The translations under genes were made by a program, and so were the position numbers. A stretch of DNA of 64,000 bases. It comes from Nothopassalora personata. Its lineage: Eukaryota > Ascomycota > Dothideomycetes > Mycosphaerellales > Mycosphaerellaceae. How positions within the stretch are numbered: position 1 is the first letter of the stretch; every line of letters starts with the position of its first letter. The stretch covers positions 2,232,001 to 2,296,000 of the forward strand of contig CM066298.1 of assembly GCA_033816765.1 (NCBI GenBank), given 5' to 3'. Positions 1-12,618 of this stretch are shown in pieces. Under the pieces are notes generated by a model that saw only the letters and a list, made by a program, of their open reading frames with translations, ran no database searches and had not been told where the DNA came from.

Positions 1-1152
1 AGACCCCTTATAAGGACAAGGAGGATACTATATTTAATAACATACACTACTACTAAATAACTAATAATTAAAGACTAATAGATTGTTTAGTATAATAACA
101 CGAGGAGTTAACTATAAAGTTAAGAAGGAATCTCGACACGGTTACGGAAGCCTTTACTAGCAATTCTATTACTAGGACTCGTGTTAAACCTACTACGACG
201 CTAAGTTAGGCGTAGGGTACTAGCTACGATAGCTAGTAGGAACCCTAGAAGCCTAGTACGGATAAAACAAGCTCTAAGAAGTAGATATAGACGGATCTTA
301 CTTCGATAACGATAATAAAGAAAACTAGGATCTAGAATAGGACGGACGCTAGTTACTAGTACTAGAACATTAAATAAACGAACTAGATACTATCGAAGAA
401 GATTACGTACCGGAGGAGTTAAGCGAGGACTTATCCGAAGAAGAAGAGAGCGACATAGACGACGAAAACGAAGTATGTACGTTTACGGTAGACGCACTAA
501 GGAAACTCTATAAGTTAATTATCTACCTCTAGCGAAGGTACGAAGAATTTCTACTAAAGTTCTTAGGAAAACGATACCTAAACCCTAACGAATTTGATAA
601 GACACTCGATACGATAAGGGGTATAGTATAGGGCTACCTAACTATAAACAATACTAAGAACTTAGCTAAAACGGTTATCGAACGACTACCTATAGGAAGC
701 CGAATAACGGATACCGGATACCTAACACCGGTAGGAACTTTCGTCTTAAATAAACTACGAATAGTAGTATAGTACGTACGGGCTCTCTACTTAGAATCGT
801 AGAAGATCTAGGAACGTAATAGACTATAAGTATAGACATAGGGCAACGGGCTATAGGTTCTAGCCAAAGCCTCTAGGTACGAAGTATAGCGAACTATATA
901 CTATCCGGGAAAAGGATTAGCTCCCTAGGAATAAGCGGCTAAAGGGAGTTATATAATACTTAGGCTTACGCATCGACACTAAATATAGTTTTCTAGATAT
1001 AAGTAATCGTTAATAGACATAGGACTAGTGTTATAATCGACTTAGGAGTAGCGGGGAATTTTATCTCCGAGTCTTTCGTAATAGGAAACGGGTTAGCTAC
1101 CCTAAAGAAGAAATAGGGTTACGAGTTAATCGCGGTAGACGGATTATCGTTA
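1..1152 (+). pseudogene. Gag C-terminus and aspartic protease of element A (RIP-broken)
   Basis: The sequence is collinear with the 24515-25690 part of element E, where the zinc knuckle and protease are clearer. Near 1028 the reading VIIDLGVAGNFISE corresponds to the retropepsin active-site segment, with the usual DSG serine codon changed to Leu. Many TAG/TAA stops sit where CAG, CAA or TGG would be expected. Gag would form the particle and the protease would mature Gag-Pol. No functional product is possible. The N-terminus lies left of the window. Confidence 0.75.
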
Positions 1153-1208
1153 CCTAATGTAAGGGCCGTAAGGCTATAAGGGGATGTCGCAATGTATAGT
1201 ACGCCTAC

Positions 1209-1370
1209 TATTACGGGTAAACGACGTATATACTAAAGTTCTATAAAGTTTATAATAAGTTCAATATAGAAGAAAGGGGAAGTTACACGCTGTCCGAAGA
1301 AAAGGTGTCGGAAAGCAATCTAAACGCATAGGCGTAGCCTATGCTAAGAAACAGGGGCCCGCCCCTTACA
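1209..1370 (-). repeat. 3' LTR of element B
   Basis: 162 bp, collinear with 5596-5757. It starts TATTACGGG, where the other copy keeps TGTTACGGG, a TG-to-TA change. It ends in a GC-rich GGGGCCCGCCCC block followed by TTACA. The short plus-strand ORF that starts in this LTR is not a gene. Confidence 0.88.
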
Positions 1371-1399
1371 CTACCCCCCCCTTCCTCCTCCGCCGCCCC

Positions 1400-4300
1400 T
1401 AGTTATAGCTCCGCCCTAGAGCCTATTGTCCTAGGTGTTTTCGTAAGGCTCGTAATAGGAAGTGCCCGAGCTTCTCTTCCTTATTGTCTAGCCCCGCCGA
1501 CGCCGAGACAAAGTATTGTTACCTAGGTAAGTGTAAGGTTTACTATTGTCTACTAAGTAATAATAGCTATTATCACATGTGAATAATAGGAGCCTAGAAC
1601 ATATCTTTAGGTTCTCGTTCTCGTTTTTCTTTTCTTTCTTTTTCTTATTACCTACCGCACGCGTAAGTTGCCCCTCCCCCTCCCCCTAGCTAAGCGTCTC
1701 TAGCCTTAGGCGCATATTCGCGCATCTTATGCCTATCGCTTAGGGAGACGACATTTTCCCTACGGGTTCCGATAGATACTAATAGTATGCCGTGAATAGA
1801 CACTACTACTACTACATCTCCTATTAATACCATTAAGTAAGTCCGAATAAATTCCTACGGAGACCGAAACATTCTAACCGGAGCCTAGCACAAAATGGCC
1901 TAACGCCGTATCTACTGCGTCCCCTACGCCTCGGCTAGCGTAGACTACGTCTCCTAGTATGTAAGTATAGGTCCTCGTCCTATTAGGCCTATAACACTAA
2001 TCGTAAGCATTGCGAGGACATGTATATACCGCGCGGACCCCGAAGGAAAATTATCGCTAACCGCGCGTTTTAGGCCGGAGCTCGCCTACGCCGCCTATAC
2101 TAAGTAGACCCGCGCTACTAACTAGAACCGCGCGTAAGCATCCTCCCTAGCGTCCTCCGCGACTTTTCTACCGGCTTACGGTCTTTTAGCGACGACGCTT
2201 GTACTAAGCTCCGCGCCGTCCTTGAACTACGTAGCTAAGATTCGTACTAACGAAACCTTTATAGTTAAGCTAGCGTCTACTACCCTCGAGCCCGGCTAAT
2301 TCTTTACGATGTCCGGTTTAAGAAATCTACGATACCGTAATAACTTGTCGTCCTACCTAAGCGTATCCTACTCCCTTCGAGAAAGAGCATCCGGTATAAT
2401 CGCCTTAGTGCCCGGCCTATATACTAGTGAAAACTAGAACCTTATAACTTCCTTAACCTACCGAATCTACCGTTCGGAGAGCTATCTCTTCGTTATAAAA
2501 TATTCTAGGTTCTTATAGTCCGTCTAGATTATAAAGGGCCTATATGTTTTTAACTCGGGAGCCTATTCCTTAAGATAGGACACTACCGCGAGTATCTCCT
2601 TATCGTAAATGCCGTAGTTAATCTTAGCCTTATTAAGCTTCTTCGAGTAGAATCCTACTAGTCTTACGACTCCGTCCTTTTCTTATAGGAGGGCGCCTCT
2701 AAGCGTAAAGCCGCTATAGTCCGTTTCTAAGAACGTAGGGAGCTCCGGGTTCTAGTAGGCTAAAACTAGTACTTTGTAGTACTTGTCCTTTAGGGTCTTA
2801 AACGCATTAGCCTAACGATCTCCCTAGGAAAACACCTTATTCTTACCGGTTAGCGACGTTAAGGGCTCGGCGAGCTTTAAATAGTTTAGAATAAACATTC
2901 GGTAGTAGTTCGCGAAGCCTAAGAAACGCCGCACTTCCTTCTAGGTAACTAGTGCCTTCTAGTCCTTTACTACTACTACCTTTTTAGGGTCGGGTCCTAC
3001 TCCTATCCCGTCGGCATGTATAATAAACCCGAGGTACTTAACCTTCTTCTATACGAACTTACACTTCCCTAGATCTAGGAAAAGGCCTCCGTCCAAAAGC
3101 TTCTAGAGCACGATGCGAACCTTCTAGAAATAGTCCTCTTTTATTCCGTCGGAGTAAATAACGACGTCGTTAGCGTAGGCCGAGGTAAAGTCGTCTAGGT
3201 AGTCCCGTAATAAACTATTAATATACCGCTAGAATGTTACGGGGGCCCCGGACAAACCGAACGGGCATACTAGCTATTCCTGTAGACCGAATCTAGTTCG
3301 AAAAGCCGTCTTATACTCTTTACCTCGAGCTATCCGGAGGTAATAGAATACGGTAATAACGTTAACCCTCGTAATCTATCTAGCGCCCGTTAGGTTCCGA
3401 ATAGTTTCCGGGATTAATAGAAGCGGGTAACGGTCCTACTTAGTAATCGAGTTTAGTGCTCTATAATCGTAGTAGAACCCAAGTCCTCCCCCGGGCTTCT
3501 TTACAAATAAGACGGGAGCCGCCGCTTCTAAGGTAGAAGGGCGAATGTAACCCTTACGCTATAGCTCCGTTAGCGACTTCCGGAGGATAAGTAGCTCGTC
3601 TTTCGACATACTATAGAGCGGTCCCTAGGGCAATGGTTCCGGGCTTCCGTCGGCTTTCGTCCGTATCTCGATCTTATAGTTAAGGTCGCCGCGGTATAGA
3701 GCTAGTTTATTAGCTTCCCTAGTAGAAAATAACGGTAATATATTCTAAAGTTCTAGAGGTAAGCCCTTCTTAAGTTCCTCTCGCGTAGGCGGCTCCTTCT
3801 TACTAAGGGCTTTCTTAATATCTTCTACGGTTACCGCGGTAATCGTAGCGGAACGCCTACCCGACTCGTGTTCTTCGTAGTTACGCCCTTCGGGTACCTA
3901 TTTCTTTACTAAGCTATAGTAGTACCGGCGCTTTTTAGGCGCGGTCCGGATCTAATTGTGCGCCTTCTACGGGTTCCCTAGAATTATAGGGAAGTCTAGA
4001 TTAGGCACGACATAAGCATAAACTACCTAGTAGATCCCGGCAATTTCTATACGGAAGACGACTACTCCTTCGATCGAGTTCCGTATTGCCTTTATAAACC
4101 CTATAGCCTTACGGCTCTTATTACTAACATACGTGAGACCGAGGCCTTTCGCTAAGTCTCCGTTAATTATAGCGTAGTATATGCATCCTTTATCGATAAG
4201 GGTAAACGTTCCGTAACTTTCGTTTAGGAGTACGTCGGTATATATAAGATTCCTATTTATAGAACTCTTAACTACGTTCCACCCCTTTACTAGTACTTCT

Positions 4301-4430
4301 TTATCTCCTAGTTCTAGCTTTCGACTAGGAGCTAGTCTTTTCCTATCTCTTCGGGATCCGACTTAAACCCGTCGTCCTCTAGAATCGGCGCGACCGAGGC
4401 CGCGTTAATCCTAGTAGGATTAACTACTAC
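1400..4430 (-). pseudogene. Pol of element B: protease, RT, RNase H (RIP-broken)
   Basis: On the minus strand near 3470-3430 the [14 protein letters not shown] RT segment is readable, and near 3180-3150 ANDVVIYSDG corresponds to the RT catalytic F/Y-x-DD box with the first Asp codon changed to Asn. Around 2700-2500 the RNase H start (ETDYSGFTLRGALL) is visible, followed by a DALSRR-type end. RT and RNase H copy the element RNA into DNA. Downstream (2300-1400) I read no HHCC or DDE integrase segment, so this copy either lost integrase or belongs to a lineage with an unusual end. Confidence 0.7.
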
Positions 4431-4434
4431 GGCG

Positions 4435-5560
4435 TACGGGTATTCCTTCACTCGATGTCCGCTCGCTCTATAGCGGAAGTAGAGCTATTCTTAGCGCCTA
4501 CGATCCCTCTCCGCCGTATCTACCTATTTTACTCTCTACCTCCCTTTATCCTCCTTCCGATCTCTACGACTTCTAGGGCGGCCTCCGCTTATCCGGGTTA
4601 GTGCTATAATAGTGTTACTATCGGTATTAACCTAGCTACTAGCCGCTCTTATAAAAGAACGGGTAGTAACTATAGCGGTTGTACTAGAGTCCTTATTATT
4701 ATCCTTCTACCTCTTATAGGCTATTTTAAACTAGTCCGTGTCCTCGAGGTTAGTTATAATCCGTTCGACCTCCCCCGTAAACTCGTAGTAGTCCTCCTTC
4801 TTCGGCATAGCCGCCGTGTATATCCGAACGGGGTTCGAGAAGGTGTTACGTAAGTAACTAATCTTCGCGTCGTCGCTCTAGTTCTCTCCGCCGGCGCTTA
4901 GTAGGAGTCCGTCAAATTTTATCTAGTAATCGTACTAAGGTTAACCGTTCGTATGTTTAATCTTAGTAAGCTACTCTAGGGCCTTAGCGCGCTCGTTACT
5001 ATTACCGAAGACTTTCTCGAGTTACGTAAAGAAAGTAACGGGGTCCTTCCTAAGTTCGCCGTCTCCCTTATCCTAGAAGTGCCGCATCCTAGTACGCTCT
5101 CTCGCTAGTAAGGTGTCGTTAATCGTATCCTAGTAATACTCCTTAGAGAGCGTCGGTTTTAGGGCGGATCGCACCCTAAAGGAGCTCTTTAACCTTAAGA
5201 AGTAATCGCGGAATGTCTCTACCTTACCGTCCTAGGAAGGGGGGTTCTAACCTCTAGGACCCGACGGTTCTTCTCCGGTACGCGGCGAGGGCGCGGCGGC
5301 GTTTAGCGTCTATAGTAGCTATCTTATTAGGTTACTAGTAGTCGTCTTATTATAAACTAGTAGCGAGACTATAGGTGTTAACTAACGTCGAGCGTCTTCC
5401 GATTCTTTTAAAGCGGCGCGCGTTATAATTAACTCGGCTTACATCTCTTCCTATCGCTAGTATAGTTACTAAAGTATAAGTTAGAAGTTTTTATTCGGGG
5501 TACTAGTCCCGGGGTTCTCGCTACCCGGCGACGTTATTACGTATCCCGTCTCTTTAATAG
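4435..5560 (-). pseudogene. Gag of element B (RIP-broken)
   Basis: Minus-strand frame with a C-terminal CCHC knuckle remnant near 4485-4440 (LYFRYRASGHRVKEYP, where Y and R stand at Cys and Gly positions after TGC-to-TAC type changes). The upstream part matches the 51640-53150 fragment of element J, which shows that it is a repeated, conserved block. Gag would package the RNA. The exact start is lost. Confidence 0.7.
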
Positions 5561-5595
5561 TAGGTACCTAGCTAATTCGAATGGATCGAACTTAA

Positions 5596-5757
5596 TGTTA
5601 CGGGTGAACGACGTATATACTAAAGTTCTATAAAGTTTGTAATAAGTTCGATATAGAAGAAAGGGGAAGTTATACGCTGTCCAAAGAAAAGGTGTCGGAA
5701 AGCAATCCGAACGTATAGGCGTAGCCTATACTAAGAAATAGGGGCCCGCCCCTTCTA
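5596..5757 (-). repeat. 5' LTR of element B
   Basis: 162 bp, beginning TGTTACGGG and ending CCTTCTA, followed by target duplication cctac. It differs from the 1209 copy mostly by transitions. A third copy of the same LTR lies at 53229-53398. Confidence 0.88.
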
Positions 5758-5909
5758 CCTACGATCTTCTAATCGTAGATGAACTAAAGCTTACTTTCTT
5801 CTATCGACGCTATGCGCGTCTCCTAGTGTACGCATACGCGTTACGTACGGTATGCTAAGCTAGGTATAGCCGTATTATATATAAGGGTTAGCTATAGGCT
5901 ACCCTTATA

Positions 5910-7400
5910 ACTACCTCCCCTTCTAGGCCGAGCTACCCTTAGCTCGCGGCTTTAGGAGATTTCTATATAAGTGATCTATCTACTTCTCGTAGATTCCGTT
6001 ACTATGCGACCCGCCTACGGGTCTCGTACGTGTCGTTATCGTAGTATAGGTAGGTATAAAGTTATAGTTACCGGGTTAACTAACTCGAGGGTTTAAGAAG
6101 CGTACCCTCTCCCTCCTTTTCCTTCTTTTTCCCTTATACTACGTTCTCGTAGCGCACTACACCCGCACTACTAGCGATCTACTAGCTCCTCGCTAGTAAC
6201 TACCTAGCGACCCGCTAGTACTACTATAGCTTTAGAGGAAGCTATCTAAGACTAGCTCCGCTAGGAGGCCCTTATAGGGGGCCTATTAGTACTACTAACA
6301 CTATTACTAGTACAACGAGTATAGATGTCTAGCGCGCTCGGTATACTAGATACGCTAGCGAAGTATAAGTTTAGCGTACTAGGGCCGTAGACCCCTAAGT
6401 CCTTACTAGCTAGGCGCCTAGGTATAGACATTAAGATGTATATACGGTACCTCCCGTACTTCGTAGCTAGTAAGTATTTACTACGCTCTTCGCTTACGAT
6501 ACGCTTACTAATAGTATAGTAGACGAGTAGGATACGTGTAATAGTATTACTACCGGCGAGTTACTTAAGAAGTGTAGGCGCTATAGAGACATTAGGCACC
6601 CCTACGTTAGTAACACTAGCGTCGCTATCGCGTAGCTAGTAGCTCGCCTACGCGCCGCTCGCGCCTAGCGCGATAAGCTTACGCCTAGAGCGATAAGCTT
6701 ATCTAGGGGCTTAGTAACCCTATTACTAAGTAAGAGTAGGATGCTCTAGACTAGTAGTACGAGCTCTACGCCTAGCTAGGCGAGTAGATCCTAGAGGTAA
6801 GTGCTACGCCTTACTAGCGCTCCCTACGCTCGCCGTATACGGCGTACTATCGCTCCCTATATAAATCGGCTAACCTCCTCCTAGGCTAAGAGGCAGTTCT
6901 CTACCTATAAGAATAAGCGTATAGGCGACACCCGCGTACGCTTCGCCGGCGCCTCTACTACTACTACCCCCTCCTCCGCCGCCGCTACTACGTCCGTAGT
7001 TCTATAGTAAGAGTAGAATAGGGCCCTTAATAGGCTCTTCGAGCTCGGCCGTACTATAAGTAACATACGTGTCCTATACGTGTCCTATACTAACCGTAGT
7101 TATAGTTCCTATAGGCTAGAAACATTAATACTACTACGGCCGATAGGGCCTTCTTACTACTAGCCCTACGGGGCGAGTATAATAAGGAGGATAATAAGGA
7201 GGATAATAACGAGTAATCGCGCGCTCCGCGCATGTTAGCCGCCTACTACGCGCCTGTCTTCTATCTACGTAGCGCCGTAGTACGCCTATAAAAGTTTATT
7301 TTTAAAATAAATACTCTTCTCTCTACTCTTCTCTCTCCTTACCTCCCTCTCTAATATTATTACTGTCGGGGGTGTTTACTCGACTAAGTAAGCGAGCCTT
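5910..7400. other. Region between chromodomain and 3' LTR of element C, possible antisense ORF
   Basis: This is 1.5 kb with no recognised domain. On the plus strand (antisense to pol) a frame starting ATGTCTAGCGCG near 6332 reads with only TAG/TAA interruptions for long stretches (for example IDIKMYIRYLPYFVASKYLL), so an antisense ORF like that of the A/E family is possible. The same block is conserved in D at 49930-51444. A low-complexity T-rich/TCTC block lies near 7300-7360. The function is unknown and coding status is weak. Confidence 0.3.
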
Positions 7401-7689
7401 TTAGTCCGATAGAAGATACTATAGGTTAGTATCTTCTATACTAGTTGTAGCTAAGTTTACTATCGGGGTAGAGGTCCTTATATCTAGCTACCGGAGGGTT
7501 AAGGCCTAAATGTATAACCTATATCCTTGTTTTAGCGCCTTATACTACCTTCGTAGATACCTTATATTCGGCTACTATACGCGTAGCCTTCGCGGATCCT
7601 TCCGCCGGCTTATACCGTCTTTACTAACGCCTTATATTTGGCTACTATACGCGTAGCATTCGCGAGTCCTTATACTAGCTCCTAGCTAT

Positions 7690-10600
7690 CGTACTCTTCT
7701 AGCTAGCCCTTCTATCGCACTAGGTACTACACTTTACCCTTATACTTACGCTTTCCTAGTACTACCTCTACTTTATATTCCCCGTTCTTATTAGCGAGGG
7801 CTATAGTACCTCTATCCTTCTCGCTACCCGCGTACGGCTCGAGAATGGATATATAGAATACATTATAAATTCTTAAGTCGGCTAGTAGTACTAGGCGGTA
7901 CGCCTACGAACCGATAGCGTCGATAATGCGGTACGGTCTAATAAACTTCGGACCTATCTTCTTCTTCGGTAATACTAACCTTAGGTTCTTCGTAGATAAT
8001 AAGACTATATCGCCTACGCGATAGCTCTTAGCCTTATAAGTCTTGTTATAGTAGCGAGTCTAATCGGCTACTACGATTTCCTAACGCTTCGTAAGCGTAG
8101 CGCGTATCTCTCGTATGCGGTTAACTAAGTCTACCGCTACTAGTACCTCCCCTTCCCGGATCTCGCCTCGAGATCCTATAGGTATTAGGGCAATCTTAGG
8201 TCTCTAACTATACGCTATCTCGAATAGGCTTATACGTAGCGTAGGATAGACGCTATTATTACATGCGAATTTAGTAATAGCTAGCTACTTAGCCTACTCT
8301 ATCTAGTTCTCGCTATAGTAATAACGAAGGTACTGTTCTAAGGTTTAGTTTATCCTCTTAGTCTAGCCGTTAGTCTAAGGGTAGAAAGCTATAGATAGCT
8401 TACGCTTTACCTACGCCTCGAAGTAGAAGTTACTCTAGAACTTACTCGTAAATACTAACCCGCGGTCAGTTACTATACCCGCTAGCATACTATAATGCCG
8501 TACGACTTCGTCTCGTAAGATCCTCGTAAGCTCCGCCGCTATATATGTCTTAGTCGTAGGAATGTATAAGTTCATTTTAGAGTAGCGGTCGATAATTACT
8601 AGGATCGCATTATATACGCATTCTCCCCGCTTACTTAGCGGTAGGTCCGTAATGAAATCTATAGTAATTTCCTACTATAGACCGTCTAGTCTAGGTAGTA
8701 GCTATAGCTCGCCGTAGGGTCGATAGCGCCTCGCCTTCGAGGTCTAATAAGCCCTATAGTTTCTAACATACTCCCTTACATCCTTACTAAGTAATTCCTA
8801 CTAGTAATAACGTCGTAGTAGCTCTTTAGTCTTTACCTTACTAAAGTGCCCTACTAGTAGGTCGTTATAATATATATAGAGTAGCTATGCTCTTACTATA
8901 TAGTCTTTAGGTACTATAATCGTGTTCCTACGATAGACTAACCCGTCTTTTATATACTAGTCCTTAGCGTCCCCTTCGCTCGGCGCCTACGATAAGTATA
9001 CGACGTACCTATCGTCTCTCCTCTATACGATTTTTATTAGTAGTATAAGTAGTTTACCTAGGCCGCCCTACATTATTATAGCGTATACTCTTACTAGTAG
9101 CGATCGGATCCCCTACGGCTCGTAGGCTACTACTACTATTATCGTCGCCTTATCCTATATCTTCTCGTAGGTAGCGGTTACGCGCCTTACTATAGGCTCG
9201 TCCTCACTTAATAGGGATTCCTTCTAGAAAGACAGCTTACTTTATAGCGTAGGAAGTAAGTTCGACGTCTACTACGCTACGCGTACGTAGTTACTACGTC
9301 GCGATAGCGTATCGGCCGGGTTACTCTTCCCCGACCTATACTCTACTACGAAGTCGAAAGGTTATAAAAACGTCGCCTATTGAGCTTACCTCCCGTTTAG
9401 CTACTTCACTATTATAAAACCCTATAGGTTCGTATAGTCGAGTAGTACCTAAACCGTATACGATACGCCTTTGAGGTACGGTCGCTAATACTTAAATGCC
9501 TCTACTACTACTAGTAGCTCTTATTTATAGGTCTTATAATTGCACTCGGTAGGTATTATCTTACGAGAATAGAAGGTAATTAGATGCTACTTAGTCCTAA
9601 ATAGCTAAGAGATAATGCCTACAATCGTAAAATCTAAGGTATCCGTCTTAACCCTCGTACGTAACGAAGGATCGAAGTGCCTTAGGATAGGTGCTCCGAG
9701 GAACCTAGCTTTTAGCCGTTAGAATGCTTACTCCTCGTAAGCGGACTATATAAGAGGCCCTTACTTCTTACTATTCTTACATCCCTTTAGTAGGTCTATT
9801 AATAGCTTCGTGATCCTCGAGTACCCTTCGACAAAGCGCCTATAGAAGTTGTAGAATCCTAGGAAGGATTAAACCTTATAAAAACTTATAGGCGTAGGCC
9901 ATTCCTCGATTACGGCTACCCTACTCCTATCTATTAATACGCCTACGACACTTACGATAAATCCTAGGAACTCGGCATTCTCCTAGAAGAAGCTACACTT
10001 CTTTAGGTTCGTAAATAGGGCGAACTTTCGTAGCCTCTCTAGTACCGCGCGTACGGCTCGTACGTACTCCTTACGTGTTACGCTATAGATAAGGATGTTA
10101 TCTAGGTAGACTACGTAGATATTATCTACTAACCTAGTAAGGGCCTTATTAATGTACCCCTAAAAGGTAGCTAGTGCGTTAGTTAACCGAAAAGGTATAA
10201 CTAAGTACTCGTAGTAACCGTATCGCGTACGAAACGTAGTCTTCTACTCGTCTTCTCGCTTAATGGGAATACGGTAGTAGGCATCCTATAGGTCGATTAT
10301 AGTAAAGAGCCTAGCGCCCTATAGCCTATCTAAGGTCTTACTAATTAGGGATAGTAGGTACCGGTTCTTTACTATAATCTCATTTAGGCCTCTATAATCT
10401 ACATAGAGCCTAAGAGTACTATTCTTCTTTAGTACGAATAGGATAGGCGCACCCGCCTCGCTTACGGATCGCCTAATCTACCCCTTCTCTATCGCTTACG
10501 TAAGGTACTCCTTTAAGGCCTCTAGCTTAGTTAAGGACTAGTAGTATAGCGGCTTAAAAGGGGGTTTCTTTCCTTTAACGAGATTAATCGTATACTTAAC

Positions 10601-11250
10601 CCCGTCGGGTATCTTACGCTTCGCCTACTTATTAGGTACGTATACATCTCGGAAGTCTATAAATTCTTTAGGCTACGAGGGGCCCTCTCCTTCGGGTACT
10701 ACTATAGTAATAGCCCGAACACTTATCGCATAAACCTACTTTAAGCTCTCGAGATCCTTAAGGAACTCGCGTGCGTTACGCTACTAAATCGTAGGCGTCT
10801 CTATACCGTAGTACTACTAGTTATCCTTATCGGCCTTTACTATCCGATTACGATGCCGCTAGGGTCTACCTAAAATGACTAACGGCCTACCTATAGGCGC
10901 TATATAGTAGATAGCGTCGCTTACGCGCTCTACTCCTACATCGTTAGTTAGTCGCACGCGAACCGCATAGGCGCCGTAGTAATGCCCCTAGTCCTACGCG
11001 TACGACTCTAGATTTAGAAGCTTTATACTACTAATAGGCTACATCTAGTATCGGAGTATATACTCGTACGATACTAAGCTTAAATCTATACCGTTATCTA
11101 GAAGAAACGTAGCCTCGCGAAAGCCCTTACGCGTCTCGACGGCGCCTCGTAAGTAACGCGCTAGACTCGTATCGACTTGCCTTAAGGGGTCTATATAGAA
11201 ACTCGGACTTAGGAGCGACCCTTACCTAGTCCTCTACCTTTTCCCTATTC
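7690..11250 (-). pseudogene. Pol of chromovirus C: protease, RT, RNase H, integrase, chromodomain (RIP-broken)
   Basis: Minus-strand reading gives, in order: a protease segment (DLSLVSYEYILRY, about 11100); RT from about 10620 to 9900 with VYLDNILIYS (YLDD box, last Asp codon to Asn) near 10110-10080; RNase H about 9700-9300; integrase about 8960-8250 (HDNPLAGHFSKVKTKELL zinc-finger part, IDFITDLPLSKRGE and IVTDRGLVF core segments); and a C-terminal chromodomain near 7790-7690 (YLVR, stop, KG..EEYDS). The chromodomain is the hallmark of chromoviruses, which target heterochromatin. Stops are almost all TAG at Gln or Trp positions. Confidence 0.85.
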
Positions 11251-11259
11251 GCCCTTCTT

Positions 11260-12400
11260 AGTTAAAGCCTCGATAGTTTCTAACCTACGAACCGCTTACG
11301 CGTCGCGGTCTTTCTATAGGTATCTATTCCGGCACTCCGTCTTATAGTAACCCTTCCTACCATAGCCGTAGTACTCTACTTTCGACTTCTAGCTAGTTAA
11401 AGACGAGCTACCGGCGTCTCGCTACTAACTCGTACCCGAGGCGCCCGGTGCTTAACTCTACTTCTATTACTTTAGGCGATCGGCCCGCTTATTTACGCTC
11501 TTAGCTTTACGCTTACGACGTATATACTACCCGCGGTCGTGCCCTCCGCTACTACCTCGGCGCTCGGTACTTTCGATACGCGAGGCTAGGACTACTAGGT
11601 CTTCTCTAGTCGTAGGGATATTATAGTAGCTAACGATAGCGGACCGTAAGCGAGGCGTAAGCTTCGCTAGTAGGTACCGTGTACGTTACGCTTCCGAGTA
11701 GTTACCTAACTAGTCCTCTATAATATCTAGCTTAGTCGCGAACTACCGCGCTATCTAGTTATCCTTCTATCTCGTAACCTCGTACTCTAATATAACGTTA
11801 AGCACGCGATTTATAGGATCGCCGTATACGTCTCGGTAGAACTCCTTAAAGTCCTAGTATATATACCCTACGAGGTTAACGGCGCTATAGTTAGTATACT
11901 ATTGCTCGCTTACCTCTCCGCTAAGGTACATAACCCTATATAGGACCTTTAATTCGTCTATCGCGTATATAGTGCCTAAGAGGGTAAAGATAAGTAAGAG
12001 CTCCCGAAGGAATACCCTTACCTTCCTTATTAAATCCCCTCTAAAAGGCGTCGGCTCTTTTAGATGCCGTCGCGTCGTATGCGCTACGGCCGTGCCTCGT
12101 ACTATAATATTATCGTTAGTAGTTATAGAGATAGAGGTAGGGGTTGTAATAGGGAGGTAATCTTCTCTCCTCCCTCCTATACGCTCTAGAGGCGGTGCGC
12201 TTATAGCGCGTAAGATCTCTAGCCGCTCGATCTCCCGCTATATCTCTTACTCTTTAATCTTAGCCCGTAAGGCCTCTCTTCTCGTAACTAAGGCTACACG
12301 ACGCGCCTACTGCTATGCTCTAGGGCTTAGGGGCGGCGTAGGCGACTCGCCGTCGTATACGTCGCGATCGGGCTCTATAGCGTATATAGATTATAACGAA
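11260..12400 (-). pseudogene. Gag of chromovirus C (RIP-broken)
   Basis: Minus-strand frame ending in a CCHC zinc-knuckle remnant near 11370-11320 (YYGYGRKGYYKTECRNR: three of the four ligands appear as Tyr, the TGC-to-TAC and CAC-to-TAC outcome of RIP). Upstream, basic and acidic stretches near 12290-12170 match the corresponding D segment at 17590-17720. The short plus-strand ORF at 11972-12160 is a shadow. Confidence 0.75.
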
Positions 12401-12415
12401 GGGAAGCTTTAGAAC

Positions 12416-12613
12416 TGTAAGGGCCGTAAGGCTATAAGGAGATGTCGTAATGTATAGCACGCCTACGATCTTCTAATCGTAGATGAACTAAAGCTTACTT
12501 TCTTCTATCAACGCTATACGCATCTCCTAGTGTACGTATACGCGTCACGTGCGGCATGCTAAGCCGGGCATAGCCGCATTATATGTAAGGGTTAGCTATA
12601 GGCTACCCTTACA
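12416..12613 (-). repeat. 5' LTR of element C
   Basis: This is an intact 198-bp LTR, TGTAAGGG to CCCTTACA, followed by the target duplication cctaa (12614-12618). It is less RIPped than the left copy. The bases just left of it (minus strand GTTCTAAAGCTTCCC) occupy the primer-binding-site position, and the same sequence with RIP changes follows D's 5' LTR. I cannot match it to a tRNA 3' end. Confidence 0.9.
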
Positions 12614-12618
12614 CCTAA

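Larger units (their letters stand above)
1209..5757 (-). mobile_element. Short-LTR gypsy element B, nested in the LTR of C
   Basis: This is a 4.55-kb element with two 162-bp LTRs, inserted in the left LTR of C with target duplication cctac (1204-1208 and 5758-5762). On the minus strand a G-rich polypurine tract (1371-1395) abuts the 3' LTR. Reading the minus strand gives gag with a zinc knuckle, protease, RT and RNase H. I found no integrase motif between RNase H and the tract. A truncated relative (J) lies at 51637-53398. All frames are RIP-broken. Confidence 0.88.
1158..5909 (-). repeat. 3' LTR of element C, split by element B
   Basis: This is a 198-bp LTR when B (1209-5757) and one copy of its duplication are removed: 1158-1208 plus 5763-5909. 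It matches the right LTR at 12416-12613 base for base in length, with differences mainly C/T and G/A. The inverted termini are TGTAAGGG and CCCTTATA. Confidence 0.88.
1158..12613 (-). mobile_element. Gypsy chromovirus C, full length with nested B
   Basis: Complete LTR retrotransposon in minus orientation. LTRs run TGTAAGGG...CCCTTACA (TA where RIPped); the left one is split by element B. Target duplication cctaa lies at 1153-1157 and 12614-12618. A purine-rich tract abuts the left LTR (about 5910-5930, minus strand), as expected upstream of a 3' LTR. Coding order on the minus strand: gag, protease, RT, RNase H, integrase, chromodomain, then about 1.5 kb of unclear content. All ORFs are RIP-broken. 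Element D is a second copy. Confidence 0.9.

Noticed and set aside
1341..1526. 61-residue proline/serine-rich ORF
   Set aside because: Spans the LTR end and polypurine tract of element B on the noncoding strand.
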